DNA from: Aurantibacter crassamenti
GTDB taxonomy: Bacteria > Bacteroidota > Bacteroidia > Flavobacteriales > Flavobacteriaceae
Length of the DNA stretch: 64,000 bases
NCBI RefSeq assembly: GCF_016811105.1
Contig: NZ_JAFBGM010000001.1
Span: 1,423,126 to 1,487,125 of the forward strand
Reading direction: 5' to 3'
The translations under genes and the position numbers were made by a program. Below, in pieces: positions 1 through 7,716 of this stretch. The number at the start of each line of letters is the position of its first letter. Positions within the stretch are counted from its first letter, which is position 1. Under the pieces are notes generated by a model. It was not told the origin of the DNA. It saw only the letters and a program-made list of their open reading frames with translations, and searched no databases.

Positions 1-555
1 GAATGGATGATTACTATGGATGAAATAGGGATGTGGCATACAGGGGCTAGATCTGATTCTTTAGACGGAAATCACGATTCATTACGGCGTTATGTTTTGT
101 GGGGAAGCTTATTGTCTGGTGCTGCAGGTGTAGAATGGTACTTTGGGGCTAATAATCGCTATCATGATCTTAATACGGAAGATTGGCGTAGCAGAGACCG
201 TTTGTGGGAAATTACCGATTTTGCACTTCATTTTTTTGAAAATTATATTCCGTATTGGGATATGAGTGCATCACCAACTTTAATCAATTCTAAAGAAGCG
301 TATTGCTTAAGTAAACCAGGTGAAATTTATGCCGTTTATATTCCAGATAATAAGTCAACCTATTCAATCGATTTAACTGATATTACAGGTGATTTTGAGG
401 TAAAATGGTATAATCCGTTAAGCGGTGATGGTCTTCATGAAGGTTCTGTAAATGCAATTATGGGGGGTGGTAAGCGACTTTTAGGTCTTCCTCCAGAAGT
501 TAATAATACTTCCGATAAGCAAGATTGGGTTGTTTTAATCAAGAAAAAGAATTAA
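1..555 (+). CDS. C-terminal part of a glycoside-hydrolase-like protein (DUF5060/collagen-binding-domain type), 5' truncated
   Basis: The reading frame is open from base 1, so the gene begins before the window and the first in-frame ATG is internal. The visible 184 residues hold the end of a TIM-barrel-like region (DEIGMWHTGAR, then LLSGAAGVEWYFG and the acidic EDWRSRD segment) followed by a small beta domain of about 90 residues ending in DWVVLIKKKN. This layout matches secreted Bacteroidota proteins that pair a DUF5060/DUF4038-like barrel with a putative collagen-binding C-terminal domain. Such proteins usually sit in polysaccharide utilisation loci and are thought to act on plant or algal glycans. 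The substrate cannot be inferred from this fragment. The stop is TAA at 553-555, and about 200 bp without a gene follow it. Confidence 0.7.
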   Translation, partial: EWMITMDEIGMWHTGARSDSLDGNHDSLRRYVLWGSLLSGAAGVEWYFGANNRYHDLNTEDWRSRDRLWEITDFALHFFENYIPYWDMSASPTLINSKEAYCLSKPGEIYAVYIPDNKSTYSIDLTDITGDFEVKWYNPLSGDGLHEGSVNAIMGGGKRLLGLPPEVNNTSDKQDWVVLIKKKN

Positions 556-758
556 TAAAGCGAATATGACAAGATTTTAATGGTGTCATTATAACGCTTG
601 TAAAATATGTTATACAACAAAGTTTGTAATTTAACCTTCCTAAAATTGCGGTTTCACAACATAATTTTTTAGATCAGTAGTATAATTCTTACATTTATCA
701 TGTAAAAGTAATAATTCCCCAAACTAAAGATTACTTACGTGTATTTATGGAGGTCGAA

Positions 759-1094
759 ATGGAATATATAGAAGAGTTTCCGAATATGGATTATGTGATT
801 CATCTCGGAGGAACCGATTTCGATTTCGAGAAGAAGTTCATTGCTATCCTTAAAAAAGAGTTTACATGGCAATTAGGAAATTACCTATATCATATTAAAA
901 AGGATGAACCAAGGGCAGCTGCTGAAGTGGTGCATAAAATTAAATTTAAGTTTAGTATTTTAGGAATGAACCATGCGTTTGCATTTTCAGAATATTATGA
1001 AACCAGGTTGCATGTAGGTAACTCGGATTTGGATGAAGATTTTAAGAAGTATTTGAGAAAAATAAATGAGTTTCTTAAAACTTTAGAAGATTAA
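759..1094 (+). CDS. Orphan Hpt (histidine phosphotransfer) domain protein
   Basis: This is a soluble protein of 111 residues. The core AEVVHKIKFKFSILGM carries the His-x-x-Lys pattern of Hpt domains, flanked by helices, and no other domain is present. Hpt proteins pass phosphate between a hybrid histidine kinase and a response regulator. An upstream in-frame ATG exists at 747, but the ATG at 759 is preferred because a GGAGG-like stretch sits just before it. The HTCS sensor at 8953 carries its own receiver and HTH, so no partner is visible nearby. The domain call rests on motif recognition; the usual Gly after the Lys is replaced by Phe. Confidence 0.65.
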   Translation: MEYIEEFPNMDYVIHLGGTDFDFEKKFIAILKKEFTWQLGNYLYHIKKDEPRAAAEVVHKIKFKFSILGMNHAFAFSEYYETRLHVGNSDLDEDFKKYLRKINEFLKTLED

Positions 1095-1100
1095 CTGTTC

Positions 1101-2201
1101 CTATAAATTTTTTAATTGTATTTCGTGAAAAGCATCAGCTTGGCTCTTTAAAAGTGCTTCTGTTTTTTTCTTTTTATAGGCGTAAACTTCGTGTTCCTCT
1201 TCAATTTCAGTGTAAATCCTTTCGTTTAAAAATGTGTCCGTAGCTAATAGTTTTTCACGCTGTGTTACTTTTTGTCTAATCCAAGTTTGGAGGATACTTT
1301 CTTCCTCTTCTAATTTTAAATCATATTCGCCTTTTGGCGCCAGTAGTTTTGCAATAATAGGTGAGGTCTCGATGGCTAAGAATAGCAAAAAGATAAACAA
1401 TGAAGGCATTAGTGGTAATTGTTTGAGTGCGTTAATACGAGCCATGAGTCCGTCAAAACCATCAATTACCGGTTGCGAATTTTTTACTACTTCTGCATAG
1501 TCATCATTTAATACCTTAATCTGGGTTTCAATGCCGTTTATTTTTTCAGCGTTTGTGGCTTTTAATTGGGTTAACTCAGCCAATGTAGCATCATGCTTTA
1601 CACGCTTTTCAGCATAAACCGGACCTTTGCCTAAAAGTTTGGTGCCTGCTGTGCCTTCAGCTTCATTAATATAAATATCATATAGTGCATTTGTTTCAGC
1701 TTCTTTTGTAATAATTTCAGATTTTAAAGCAGCAATATCTTGCTTTAATTTTTCAATTGCTGGAGTGTATTGTAATGCCAATTGTTGTTTATTGGCTAGC
1801 GTCATTTCGTTTTTTTGTTCTAAAAGCACTTGATTAATTTCTTTTTCAAAAATTTTCATTTCTAATGGCTTCGAAATAACAACGGCTATTATAAGTGCAA
1901 GAACTATTCTAGGGCTGGCTTGTACTAATTCGCTTTTAAAACTATCTCTTTTTTTAATAGTAGAGACAATATAACGGTCTAGGTTAAAAATGAGCAACCC
2001 CCATAATAATCCGAAGAAAACGGAAGAATAGATGGTATCAAAAACTGTGAAAAGAGCATAACTGCAGGCAATAAAAGCCATAACAGCGGTGAAGAAAACA
2101 GTAGCGCCTATGCCGGCATATTTGTTTTGTTCACCTTCCGAACAGGTTGCTAGAATTACAGAATCTGCACCTGAACAGCGAATAAAAAATTGCTGTAACA
2201 T
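1101..2201 (-). CDS. DUF4407 family membrane protein
   Basis: The protein has 366 residues. Three hydrophobic segments lie near the N-terminus (about 31-53, 58-75, 97-112) and a fourth at about 262-285. Between the third and fourth is a long charged, coiled-coil-like stretch (about 115-250) rich in Lys, Glu and Gln; the C-terminal tail is also charged and helical. This architecture and the N-terminal pattern (CSGADSVILATCSEGEQNKYAG) match DUF4407, a family of unknown function. It is convergent with the Hpt gene, their stops lying 6 bp apart. No enzymatic motif is visible. The family call is fairly firm; nothing can be said about its role beyond a membrane protein with a large soluble coiled coil. 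Confidence 0.75.
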   Translation of the reverse strand: MLQQFFIRCSGADSVILATCSEGEQNKYAGIGATVFFTAVMAFIACSYALFTVFDTIYSSVFFGLLWGLLIFNLDRYIVSTIKKRDSFKSELVQASPRIVLALIIAVVISKPLEMKIFEKEINQVLLEQKNEMTLANKQQLALQYTPAIEKLKQDIAALKSEIITKEAETNALYDIYINEAEGTAGTKLLGKGPVYAEKRVKHDATLAELTQLKATNAEKINGIETQIKVLNDDYAEVVKNSQPVIDGFDGLMARINALKQLPLMPSLFIFLLFLAIETSPIIAKLLAPKGEYDLKLEEEESILQTWIRQKVTQREKLLATDTFLNERIYTEIEEEHEVYAYKKKKTEALLKSQADAFHEIQLKNL

Positions 2202-2324
2202 TGTGATTTATTTTGATTGATGAATGAAAAAACACTGCGGTTACAGCACTCATTTAAAGATGCCAAACCATATAGAACAATGCCTTTAAGTAGTATTAGA
2301 CTTCGCCCAGCATAAAAAGTTACA

Positions 2325-2348
2325 AAAAAGCCTCAATAAAATGAGGCT
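2325..2348 (-). terminator. Rho-independent terminator after the M56 peptidase gene
   Basis: On the minus strand an AGCCTCA/TGAGGCT stem with a short T-rich loop is followed by TTTTTTG. It lies about 20 bp past the stop of the BlaR1-like gene and ends that transcript. Confidence 0.75.
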
Positions 2349-2369
2349 TATACTTGGTGATAGTTTCTT

Positions 2370-4148
2370 TTAATTGCCAATTTCAATTGGCTCAGTTGTA
2401 AGTTTAACTATTGGTTTATTGTCTTTTGATTTTTTTGACTCTATGTTGATTTCATCATTTTCTTTTAGAAGCTTGATGGCCTCATCAGCACTTATTTCTT
2501 TTTTTTCAAAGTAAAAAATAGCATCTTTTTTGGCCATTTCAATGATATGGTCTAAGGGTGTTTTTGGTTTGGGTGGCGCTGGTGGAGCAGGCATGTAAAA
2601 CTGTTCTCCTTTTTCTTCCACCGCAATTATATCATCAATAGAATTTATACTTTCTATTTCATTGCGATAATAATTTAATGATACTCGATTAGGAGCAACT
2701 GGTTTTATTGGACTATAAAATTTTGAACCAACTACATCATTTGGATCTTGATGTGCAATAATTTCTTTAATGATTTCTTCCGCCTTGTCTTTTTTCATAG
2801 GATGAGGAGGCATGGGTGGTTCTGGTGGTTCCGGAAAATCTGGAAAAGGTTCAGCGTTCGAACGTTGGTCCTCGGTCATCTGATTATGAAGATATTCTAG
2901 TCGATTTACATCTCCTTTTTTTATCCTGATGTTTACTTCCTCTTCCATCATGAGATTGTATTTTTTTGCTAGGGCATTGTATTCGGTAACTTGTTCTTTG
3001 GTAGCTCCATCTTGAGGGCATTCAGGAAAAGGCAGTGCTTTTGTTTTTTGGTCATCAGACATTTTTCTGTAAATGACTTCCAGTGTTTTTAAATCTTTCA
3101 ATGGAATCACTCTTTTTTCCACAGATATTGCATTATATTTTTTAGCAAGGCTGTTGTACTTTTTAATTTCTTGAGGTGTTGCGTTGGTATAAACCACTGC
3201 ACTCTCTTTTTGTTGTTTTACCTGTATTGAGTTAACAGGTGTAGCTTCAATAATAGTTATAGTTTTTTTATTACTAAATCCGTAAAGTAAAACTGTTAGC
3301 AAGGGTAGAAGCAGCAGACTTCGAAAGAGTACTGCTTTTTTTGATGTTGTTGATTTCATGATTGTAATTCGTTTTTTGATTGATGAATAATTGATGGCAT
3401 TCGATACTGATGGTTGAAATATATTTTCGTTTTCTGATGACAAAAACGACAATAATGTATTTTGATAAGTTACTATATCAACGGAATTGGTAAGAACAGC
3501 TTGATCAGCTAGAAATTCATGATTTAGTTTTATAGCTTTTTTAAAGAAATAGAACAACGGATTAAACCAAAAAACGACTTGTAGCATTTCAATTAGCAAT
3601 ACATCTGTACTATGCTTTTGGCGTGCATGTGTTTCTTCATGTAATAATACTTCCTTCGGGATAGTGTTTGTTTCAAACTTGGTTTTGTTTAAAAAGATGT
3701 AGTTGAAAAACGTATGCGGTACAATTTTTTCTTGCAGTAGCACTTGTATGAAGCTAGCATTTTTGTATTTCGGATTCCGTTTAATTCGATGTACTATTCG
3801 AAACAGATTTTTAAAGAATTTGTATCCGAAGAAAAACAATCCTAAGGCATAAATAATCCATAAAATAGGTTCGTAGTTAAGAACAAATGATTCTGTATTT
3901 TGGGTTTTTTCGAATTCAGCGTTGGTATTTTGCTGAACGCCTATAGGAACTAATTCGTTGATAGTTGGTGTAGATGATACTATTATATATTCAGTAAACA
4001 CCAGTGCCGGAATAGCTAATGATAAAACTAAAGAACCTATTAAGTAAAAGCGTTTAAACACATGCATGTTTTCCTTTTCTAAAAATATTTTATAGAATAG
4101 GAGTAATAGGGCTAAACAGGCTGCAGATTTTACGATATAGATTAGCAT
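2370..4148 (-). CDS. BlaR1/MecR1-like M56 metallopeptidase sensor without a penicillin-binding domain
   Basis: The protein has 592 residues. Transmembrane segments lie at about 1-19, 34-54, 94-112 and 271-291. The M56 zinc motif H170-E-E-T-H174 sits in the loop before the last segment, with NHEFLADQ (about 209-216) as the likely third-ligand region. In classical BlaR1 the protease is activated by an extracellular beta-lactam sensor and leads to cleavage of the BlaI repressor. Here the C-terminal half is not a penicillin-binding domain. It holds two tandem related modules (about 323-378 and 382-440, each with YNxLAKKYN and ending in PFPxxP), a Pro-rich stretch (437-450) and a charged tail. The start codon lies 2 nt after the BlaI-like stop, so the two genes are translationally coupled. 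The stimulus is unknown. Confidence 0.85.
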   Translation of the reverse strand: MLIYIVKSAACLALLLLFYKIFLEKENMHVFKRFYLIGSLVLSLAIPALVFTEYIIVSSTPTINELVPIGVQQNTNAEFEKTQNTESFVLNYEPILWIIYALGLFFFGYKFFKNLFRIVHRIKRNPKYKNASFIQVLLQEKIVPHTFFNYIFLNKTKFETNTIPKEVLLHEETHARQKHSTDVLLIEMLQVVFWFNPLFYFFKKAIKLNHEFLADQAVLTNSVDIVTYQNTLLSFLSSENENIFQPSVSNAINYSSIKKRITIMKSTTSKKAVLFRSLLLLPLLTVLLYGFSNKKTITIIEATPVNSIQVKQQKESAVVYTNATPQEIKKYNSLAKKYNAISVEKRVIPLKDLKTLEVIYRKMSDDQKTKALPFPECPQDGATKEQVTEYNALAKKYNLMMEEEVNIRIKKGDVNRLEYLHNQMTEDQRSNAEPFPDFPEPPEPPMPPHPMKKDKAEEIIKEIIAHQDPNDVVGSKFYSPIKPVAPNRVSLNYYRNEIESINSIDDIIAVEEKGEQFYMPAPPAPPKPKTPLDHIIEMAKKDAIFYFEKKEISADEAIKLLKENDEINIESKKSKDNKPIVKLTTEPIEIGN

Positions 4149-4150
4149 GA

Positions 4151-4516
4151 CTACTTATTTTTAATTTCGCTGTCGATTAATTTTCTCAAATCTTCCAACT
4201 CTTCTTTTGAGAGGTTAGTCTCTTGGGTAAAGAAAGAAGCAAATTGCCCCGGACTATTATTAAAAAAGTTTTTGATAAGTCCGTTTACATGTTTCGAGAA
4301 ATAATCTTTCTTTTTCACAAGCGGATAATATTCTCGAGACCTGCCAAAACTGTTATAGGTGATAAAGTTTTTATCGGTCATTCTTTTTAAAAGAGTAGCT
4401 ACAGTTGTTGTAGCGGGTTTTGGTTCTGGATAAGCATCAAGTAAATCTTTCATGAAAGCCTTTTTCTGCTTCCATAAAATATTCATTAATTCTTCTTCAG
4501 ATTTAGATAATTGCAT
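4151..4516 (-). CDS. BlaI/MecI/CopY-family transcriptional repressor
   Basis: The protein has 121 residues, the usual length of the family. It opens with LSKSEEELMNILWKQKKAFMKDLL and carries the winged-helix recognition region KPATTTVATLLKRMTDKNFI, followed by a C-terminal dimerisation helix region. BlaI-type repressors bind as dimers to TACA/TGTA dyads and are inactivated by proteolysis triggered by their M56 partner, here encoded 2 nt downstream. Two dyads in its own promoter (4538-4579) show that it probably represses itself and the peptidase. The nature of any other regulon members cannot be read from this window. Confidence 0.9.
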   Translation of the reverse strand: MQLSKSEEELMNILWKQKKAFMKDLLDAYPEPKPATTTVATLLKRMTDKNFITYNSFGRSREYYPLVKKKDYFSKHVNGLIKNFFNNSPGQFASFFTQETNLSKEELEDLRKLIDSEIKNK

Positions 4517-4537
4517 TTCTACAGTTTTAGAATGTGT

Positions 4538-4579
4538 TCTACAAACATAGAGTAAATATTTTAATTCTACAAATGTAGA
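4538..4579 (-). promoter_or_regulatory. Promoter of the BlaI/M56 operon with two overlapping repressor dyads
   Basis: On the minus strand TATGTTTG (4542-4549) fits the Bacteroidota -7 consensus TAnnTTTG, and a TTTG -33 element lies at 4570-4573, about 20 bp upstream. A perfect dyad TCTACA-AA-TGTAGA (4566-4579) covers the -33 element, and an imperfect copy (4538-4551) covers the -7 element. The two are 28 bp apart and have the TACA/TGTA arms typical of BlaI/MecI operators. Confidence 0.75.
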
Positions 4580-4738
4580 GTTTAAATATTAGTGTGGTTC
4601 GTTTGACTGAGAAAGAGTATTACCAGTAGTTATCGATTTTAGTCTACTGTAAATATTGCGTTTGTAGGCGTAATTAGCTGAACTATGAGATGCTAATTTT
4701 TCTGTAGATTGGGTAGTTGAGAATCTTTTTAAGGATGT

Positions 4739-5281
4739 TTATTTTCCAAATTCTTTTGAATTGGTCATAATAGAAATTAGGGCAGATAAAAGGCCAATAA
4801 CAAGTAAAGTATTGGTGTTTATGATTCCAAATTCCCAATGAAAAATTTTAAATAACGAAGCCAACACAATATAAACCGTTGCCAAATCAGCTAGCAAAAG
4901 AGATAAGTTTTCAGTACTATAGTTTGATAGAAATTGAATGTTTTCTGTACTCCCCTGCTTCGTAGGTATTAGTTCTTTGATATAAAGTAAAAGAAAAGCT
5001 ATAAGTGCAACCTTTGTAAGCAAACTACTTACAGTGCTATATGGTAGGTTAAAAGCACTGAATAAATAATTAGATAAAAATGTTACAATGAGTATGTATC
5101 TAGAATAATCTAGGGGTGATTTTTGTTTTTTTTGAAAAAATTGGATACCATGAAAAATGACCATTCCAAATGAACCTAGTAAAATCAAAGGCCATGCGTT
5201 GTATTTTAAAAGTGCACCAAATACAGTAATAGAAATACTTAGTTTAAAAAATAGATTGGTTTTTTGATCTGAAATTGTCAT
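4739..5281 (-). CDS. GldL-like small integral membrane protein, function unknown
   Basis: The protein has 180 residues and about five hydrophobic segments (roughly 10-28, 32-47, 62-80, 86-103, 130-170). Two places carry a similar pattern, VFGALLKYNAWP near residue 20 and ASLFKIFHWEFG near residue 140. They resemble the N-terminal membrane part of the gliding-motility protein GldL (GALFKxxHWP type). It lacks the long cytoplasmic C-terminal region of GldL and has no gldM/gldN neighbours, so it is at most a relative of that membrane fold. It stands alone between the BlaI operon and a divergent PhnA-type gene. Confidence 0.5.
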   Translation of the reverse strand: MTISDQKTNLFFKLSISITVFGALLKYNAWPLILLGSFGMVIFHGIQFFQKKQKSPLDYSRYILIVTFLSNYLFSAFNLPYSTVSSLLTKVALIAFLLLYIKELIPTKQGSTENIQFLSNYSTENLSLLLADLATVYIVLASLFKIFHWEFGIINTNTLLVIGLLSALISIMTNSKEFGK

Positions 5282-5415
5282 TAGAAGTAGGTTATTTACA
5301 GTCTGTTAAGAACGAAAAAAAGTGAAGTATAGTGCGATCAAATAAAAATTAGATACGCATCAATCGCTGCGATTACTTTTAAAGCCATAAGTTTATACCG
5401 TTAAAAAAATTATTG

Positions 5416-5994
5416 ATGAGTTTATTAGAAGGTTTACAAGCAAGAAGTGGTTCAATATGTGAATTGTGTGCTGCTACAGAAAAGTTAGAAGTTTATGAGG
5501 TACAACCAAAGTCAACAGGTGGTATTGACGGTAGTGTTTTAGCTTGTAGTACGTGTATTGGGCAAATTGAAGATCCAGATACAACAGATGCCAATCATTG
5601 GCGCTGTTTAAATGATAGTATGTGGAGCGAACATGATGCGGTAAAAGTAATAGCATGGCGCGTGCTTTCTCGCTTGAAAAGCGAAGGCTGGCCTAAAGAT
5701 TTGTTAGATATGATGTATCTAGAAGGGGATGCATTAGAATGGGCCAAAGCAACAGGTGAAGGAGTAGCCGAAGCAGATAAAATTATACATAGAGATGTCA
5801 ACGGCGTAATTTTAGAGAACGGTGATTCTGTTGTATTGGTGAAAGATTTAAAAGTAAAAGGTAGTAGTTTAGTTGCTAAACAAGGTACAGCGGTTAGAAG
5901 AATCTCACTAGACCGAGAAAATGCAGAATTTATTGAAGGAAAAGTAGGGCCTACTCAAATTGTTATTATTACAAAATACGTTAAGAAGTTATAA
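5416..5994 (+). CDS. PhnA-domain zinc-ribbon protein
   Basis: The protein has 192 residues. An N-terminal zinc-ribbon-like part has CELC near the start and CSTC about 30 residues on. The C-terminal half (about 130-192) has the PhnA beta-domain pattern NGDSVVLVKDLKVKG, then QGTAVRRI and TQIVIITKYVKKL. PhnA-type proteins were named from the phosphonate operon of E. coli but most are not involved in phosphonate use and their function is unknown. An in-frame TTG precedes the ATG at 5416, but the ATG is the natural start. No phosphonate genes are nearby. Confidence 0.85.
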   Translation: MSLLEGLQARSGSICELCAATEKLEVYEVQPKSTGGIDGSVLACSTCIGQIEDPDTTDANHWRCLNDSMWSEHDAVKVIAWRVLSRLKSEGWPKDLLDMMYLEGDALEWAKATGEGVAEADKIIHRDVNGVILENGDSVVLVKDLKVKGSSLVAKQGTAVRRISLDRENAEFIEGKVGPTQIVIITKYVKKL

Positions 5995-6005
5995 AGTAAA
6001 AATTA

Positions 6006-6038
6006 GGGTTCTGATTAGTTAATTGCAAATCAGAACCC
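6006..6038. terminator. Bidirectional hairpin between convergent genes
   Basis: A perfect 11-bp inverted repeat (GGGTTCTGATT / AATCAGAACCC) with an 11-nt loop lies between the PhnA-type and M20 stops. The minus-strand side runs into TAATTTTTAC, so it may serve mainly the dipeptidase gene. Confidence 0.7.
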
Positions 6039-6050
6039 CCTATTCAATAC

Positions 6051-7442
6051 TTACCCTTTACTCATTTCAGTATAATACTTATAGAAATAAGGTATAGTTT
6101 CAATGCCTTTTAAGTAGTTCCATACTCCAAAATGTTCATTGGGTGAGTGAATTACATCACTGTCTAGACCAAATCCCATTAGTATAGTTTTACTTTTCAA
6201 TTCTTCTTCAAAAAGTGCTACAATAGGAATACTACCACCACCACGTTGTGGTAATGGCTTTTTGCCAAATGTTTTTTCATATGCTTTTTCAGCTGCAGCG
6301 TATCCTAAGCTATCAATAGGAGTAACATAACCTTGACCACCATGATGCGGTGTAACTTTTACTTTTACACCTTTAGGGGCGAGTGAAAGAAAATGTTTTG
6401 TGAATAGATCCGTAATCTCATTCCAGTCTTGATTCGGCACCAAACGCATTGATATTTTAGCAAAAGCTTTGCTAGGTAAAACTGTTTTTGCTCCTTCACC
6501 TATGTAACCGCCCCAAATACCGTTTACGTCTAGTGTTGGTCTGATTGAATTACGCTCGTTTGTAGTATAGCCTTCTTCACCATAAACAGCATCTATGCCC
6601 AGGTCTTTTTTATATGCTTCTAACGAGAAAGGCGCTTCTGCCATTTTCGCTCGTTCAGCCTTTGAAAGATTTTCTACTTTATCATAAAACCCAGGAATTG
6701 TTATTCTGTTTTGGTCATCTTGAAGGGAAGCAATCATCTTAGATAAAATGTTTATTGGGTTGGCTACAGCACCACCATAAACACCACTATGCAAGTCTTT
6801 ATTTGGGCCAGTAACTTCTACTTCTACATAGCTCAATCCGCGTAAACCAGTGCTAATGCTTGGTACATCATTAGAAATCATACTAGTGTCAGATATAAGA
6901 ATAATATCATTTGCCAGTTTTTCTCTATTTGCCGCAACAAAAAGCCCTAAGTTATCACTACCAACTTCTTCTTCGCCTTCTATCATGAATTTTACATTAC
7001 ACGGCAATTGATTGGCTTGTATCATATACTCAAAAGCCTTGACATGCATGTACATTTGACCTTTGTCATCACAAGAACCACGCGCGAAAATAGCCCCTTC
7101 AGGGTGTAGTTGTGTTTTTTTGATGACGGGGTCAAACGGTGGTGAATCCCATAATTCTATTGGATCTGGTGGCTGAACATCATAGTGGCCATAGACCAAT
7201 ATTGTTGGTAAATTGGGATCTATTAGTTTTTCGCCATAAACAATTGGGTAACCTGCAGTTTCGCAAATTTCAACAGTATCACAACCAGCATCCGCTAAAC
7301 TTTTTTTAACCACGGCTGCGGTTTTAATAACATCTTTAGCATAGGCCTTGTCGGCACTAATTGATGGAATTTTTAAAAGCTCAATAAGTTCATTTAAGAA
7401 ACGATCTTTGTTTTGACTGATGTAAGCCGAAATATCTTGCAT
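6051..7442 (-). CDS. M20-family dipeptidase (metallopeptidase)
   Basis: The protein has 463 residues, the usual length of M20 dipeptidases of the carnosinase/CNDP type. Metal-site residues are visible in order: H86 and D88 in YGHYDVQP, the bridging Asp in ARGSCDDKGQ, the catalytic Glu pair in EGEEEVGS, and the C-terminal metal-binding His in DVIHSPNE. A dimerisation domain (about 200-360, HSGVYGGAVANP onward) interrupts the catalytic domain. There is no signal peptide, so it is cytoplasmic and probably hydrolyses dipeptides with a free C-terminus. It is monocistronic and faces the PhnA-type gene; exact substrate is not predictable. Confidence 0.9.
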   Translation of the reverse strand: MQDISAYISQNKDRFLNELIELLKIPSISADKAYAKDVIKTAAVVKKSLADAGCDTVEICETAGYPIVYGEKLIDPNLPTILVYGHYDVQPPDPIELWDSPPFDPVIKKTQLHPEGAIFARGSCDDKGQMYMHVKAFEYMIQANQLPCNVKFMIEGEEEVGSDNLGLFVAANREKLANDIILISDTSMISNDVPSISTGLRGLSYVEVEVTGPNKDLHSGVYGGAVANPINILSKMIASLQDDQNRITIPGFYDKVENLSKAERAKMAEAPFSLEAYKKDLGIDAVYGEEGYTTNERNSIRPTLDVNGIWGGYIGEGAKTVLPSKAFAKISMRLVPNQDWNEITDLFTKHFLSLAPKGVKVKVTPHHGGQGYVTPIDSLGYAAAEKAYEKTFGKKPLPQRGGGSIPIVALFEEELKSKTILMGFGLDSDVIHSPNEHFGVWNYLKGIETIPYFYKYYTEMSKG

Positions 7443-7525
7443 TGATAAATTTTAGAATTCGATTCGAAGTTACAAAAAAGAAGTTTTTTGCCTGTTTAAA
7501 TATTTATCAAATAGGATTTTTACTT

Positions 7526-7533
7526 TATATTTG
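7526..7533 (+). promoter_or_regulatory. -7 promoter element of tRNA-Leu
   Basis: TATATTTG matches the Bacteroidota -7 consensus TAnnTTTG and lies about 47 bp upstream of the tRNA. No clear -33 TTG was seen at the expected distance. Confidence 0.5.
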
Positions 7534-7579
7534 CACACCTTTTGCAGAATTGATGTAAAAGAAATATATTTTGACTAAT

Positions 7580-7661
7580 GCAGGCGTGGTGGAATTGGTA
7601 GACACGCTAGACTTAGGATCTAGTGCCGCAAGGTGTGAGAGTTCGAGTCTCTCCGCCTGTA
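7580..7661 (+). tRNA. tRNA-Leu (anticodon TAG)
   Basis: A complete cloverleaf can be drawn: acceptor GCAGGCG pairs with CGCCTGT (one G-T), the anticodon stem is CTAGA/TCTAG with loop CTTAGGA giving anticodon TAG, there is a long class II variable arm (GCCGCAAGGTGT), and a T-loop GTTCGAGTC. The discriminator is A; the CCA end is not encoded. Confidence 0.95.
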
Positions 7662-7670
7662 CAAAGAAAA

Positions 7671-7700
7671 GCTTCTCATAATTGAGAGGCTTTTTTGTTT
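7671..7700 (+). terminator. Terminator after tRNA-Leu
   Basis: A GCTTCTCA/TGAGAGGC stem (one G-T pair) is followed by TTTTTTGTTT, starting 10 bp past the tRNA. Confidence 0.8.
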
Positions 7701-7716
7701 TATACAAACCGCTTTG

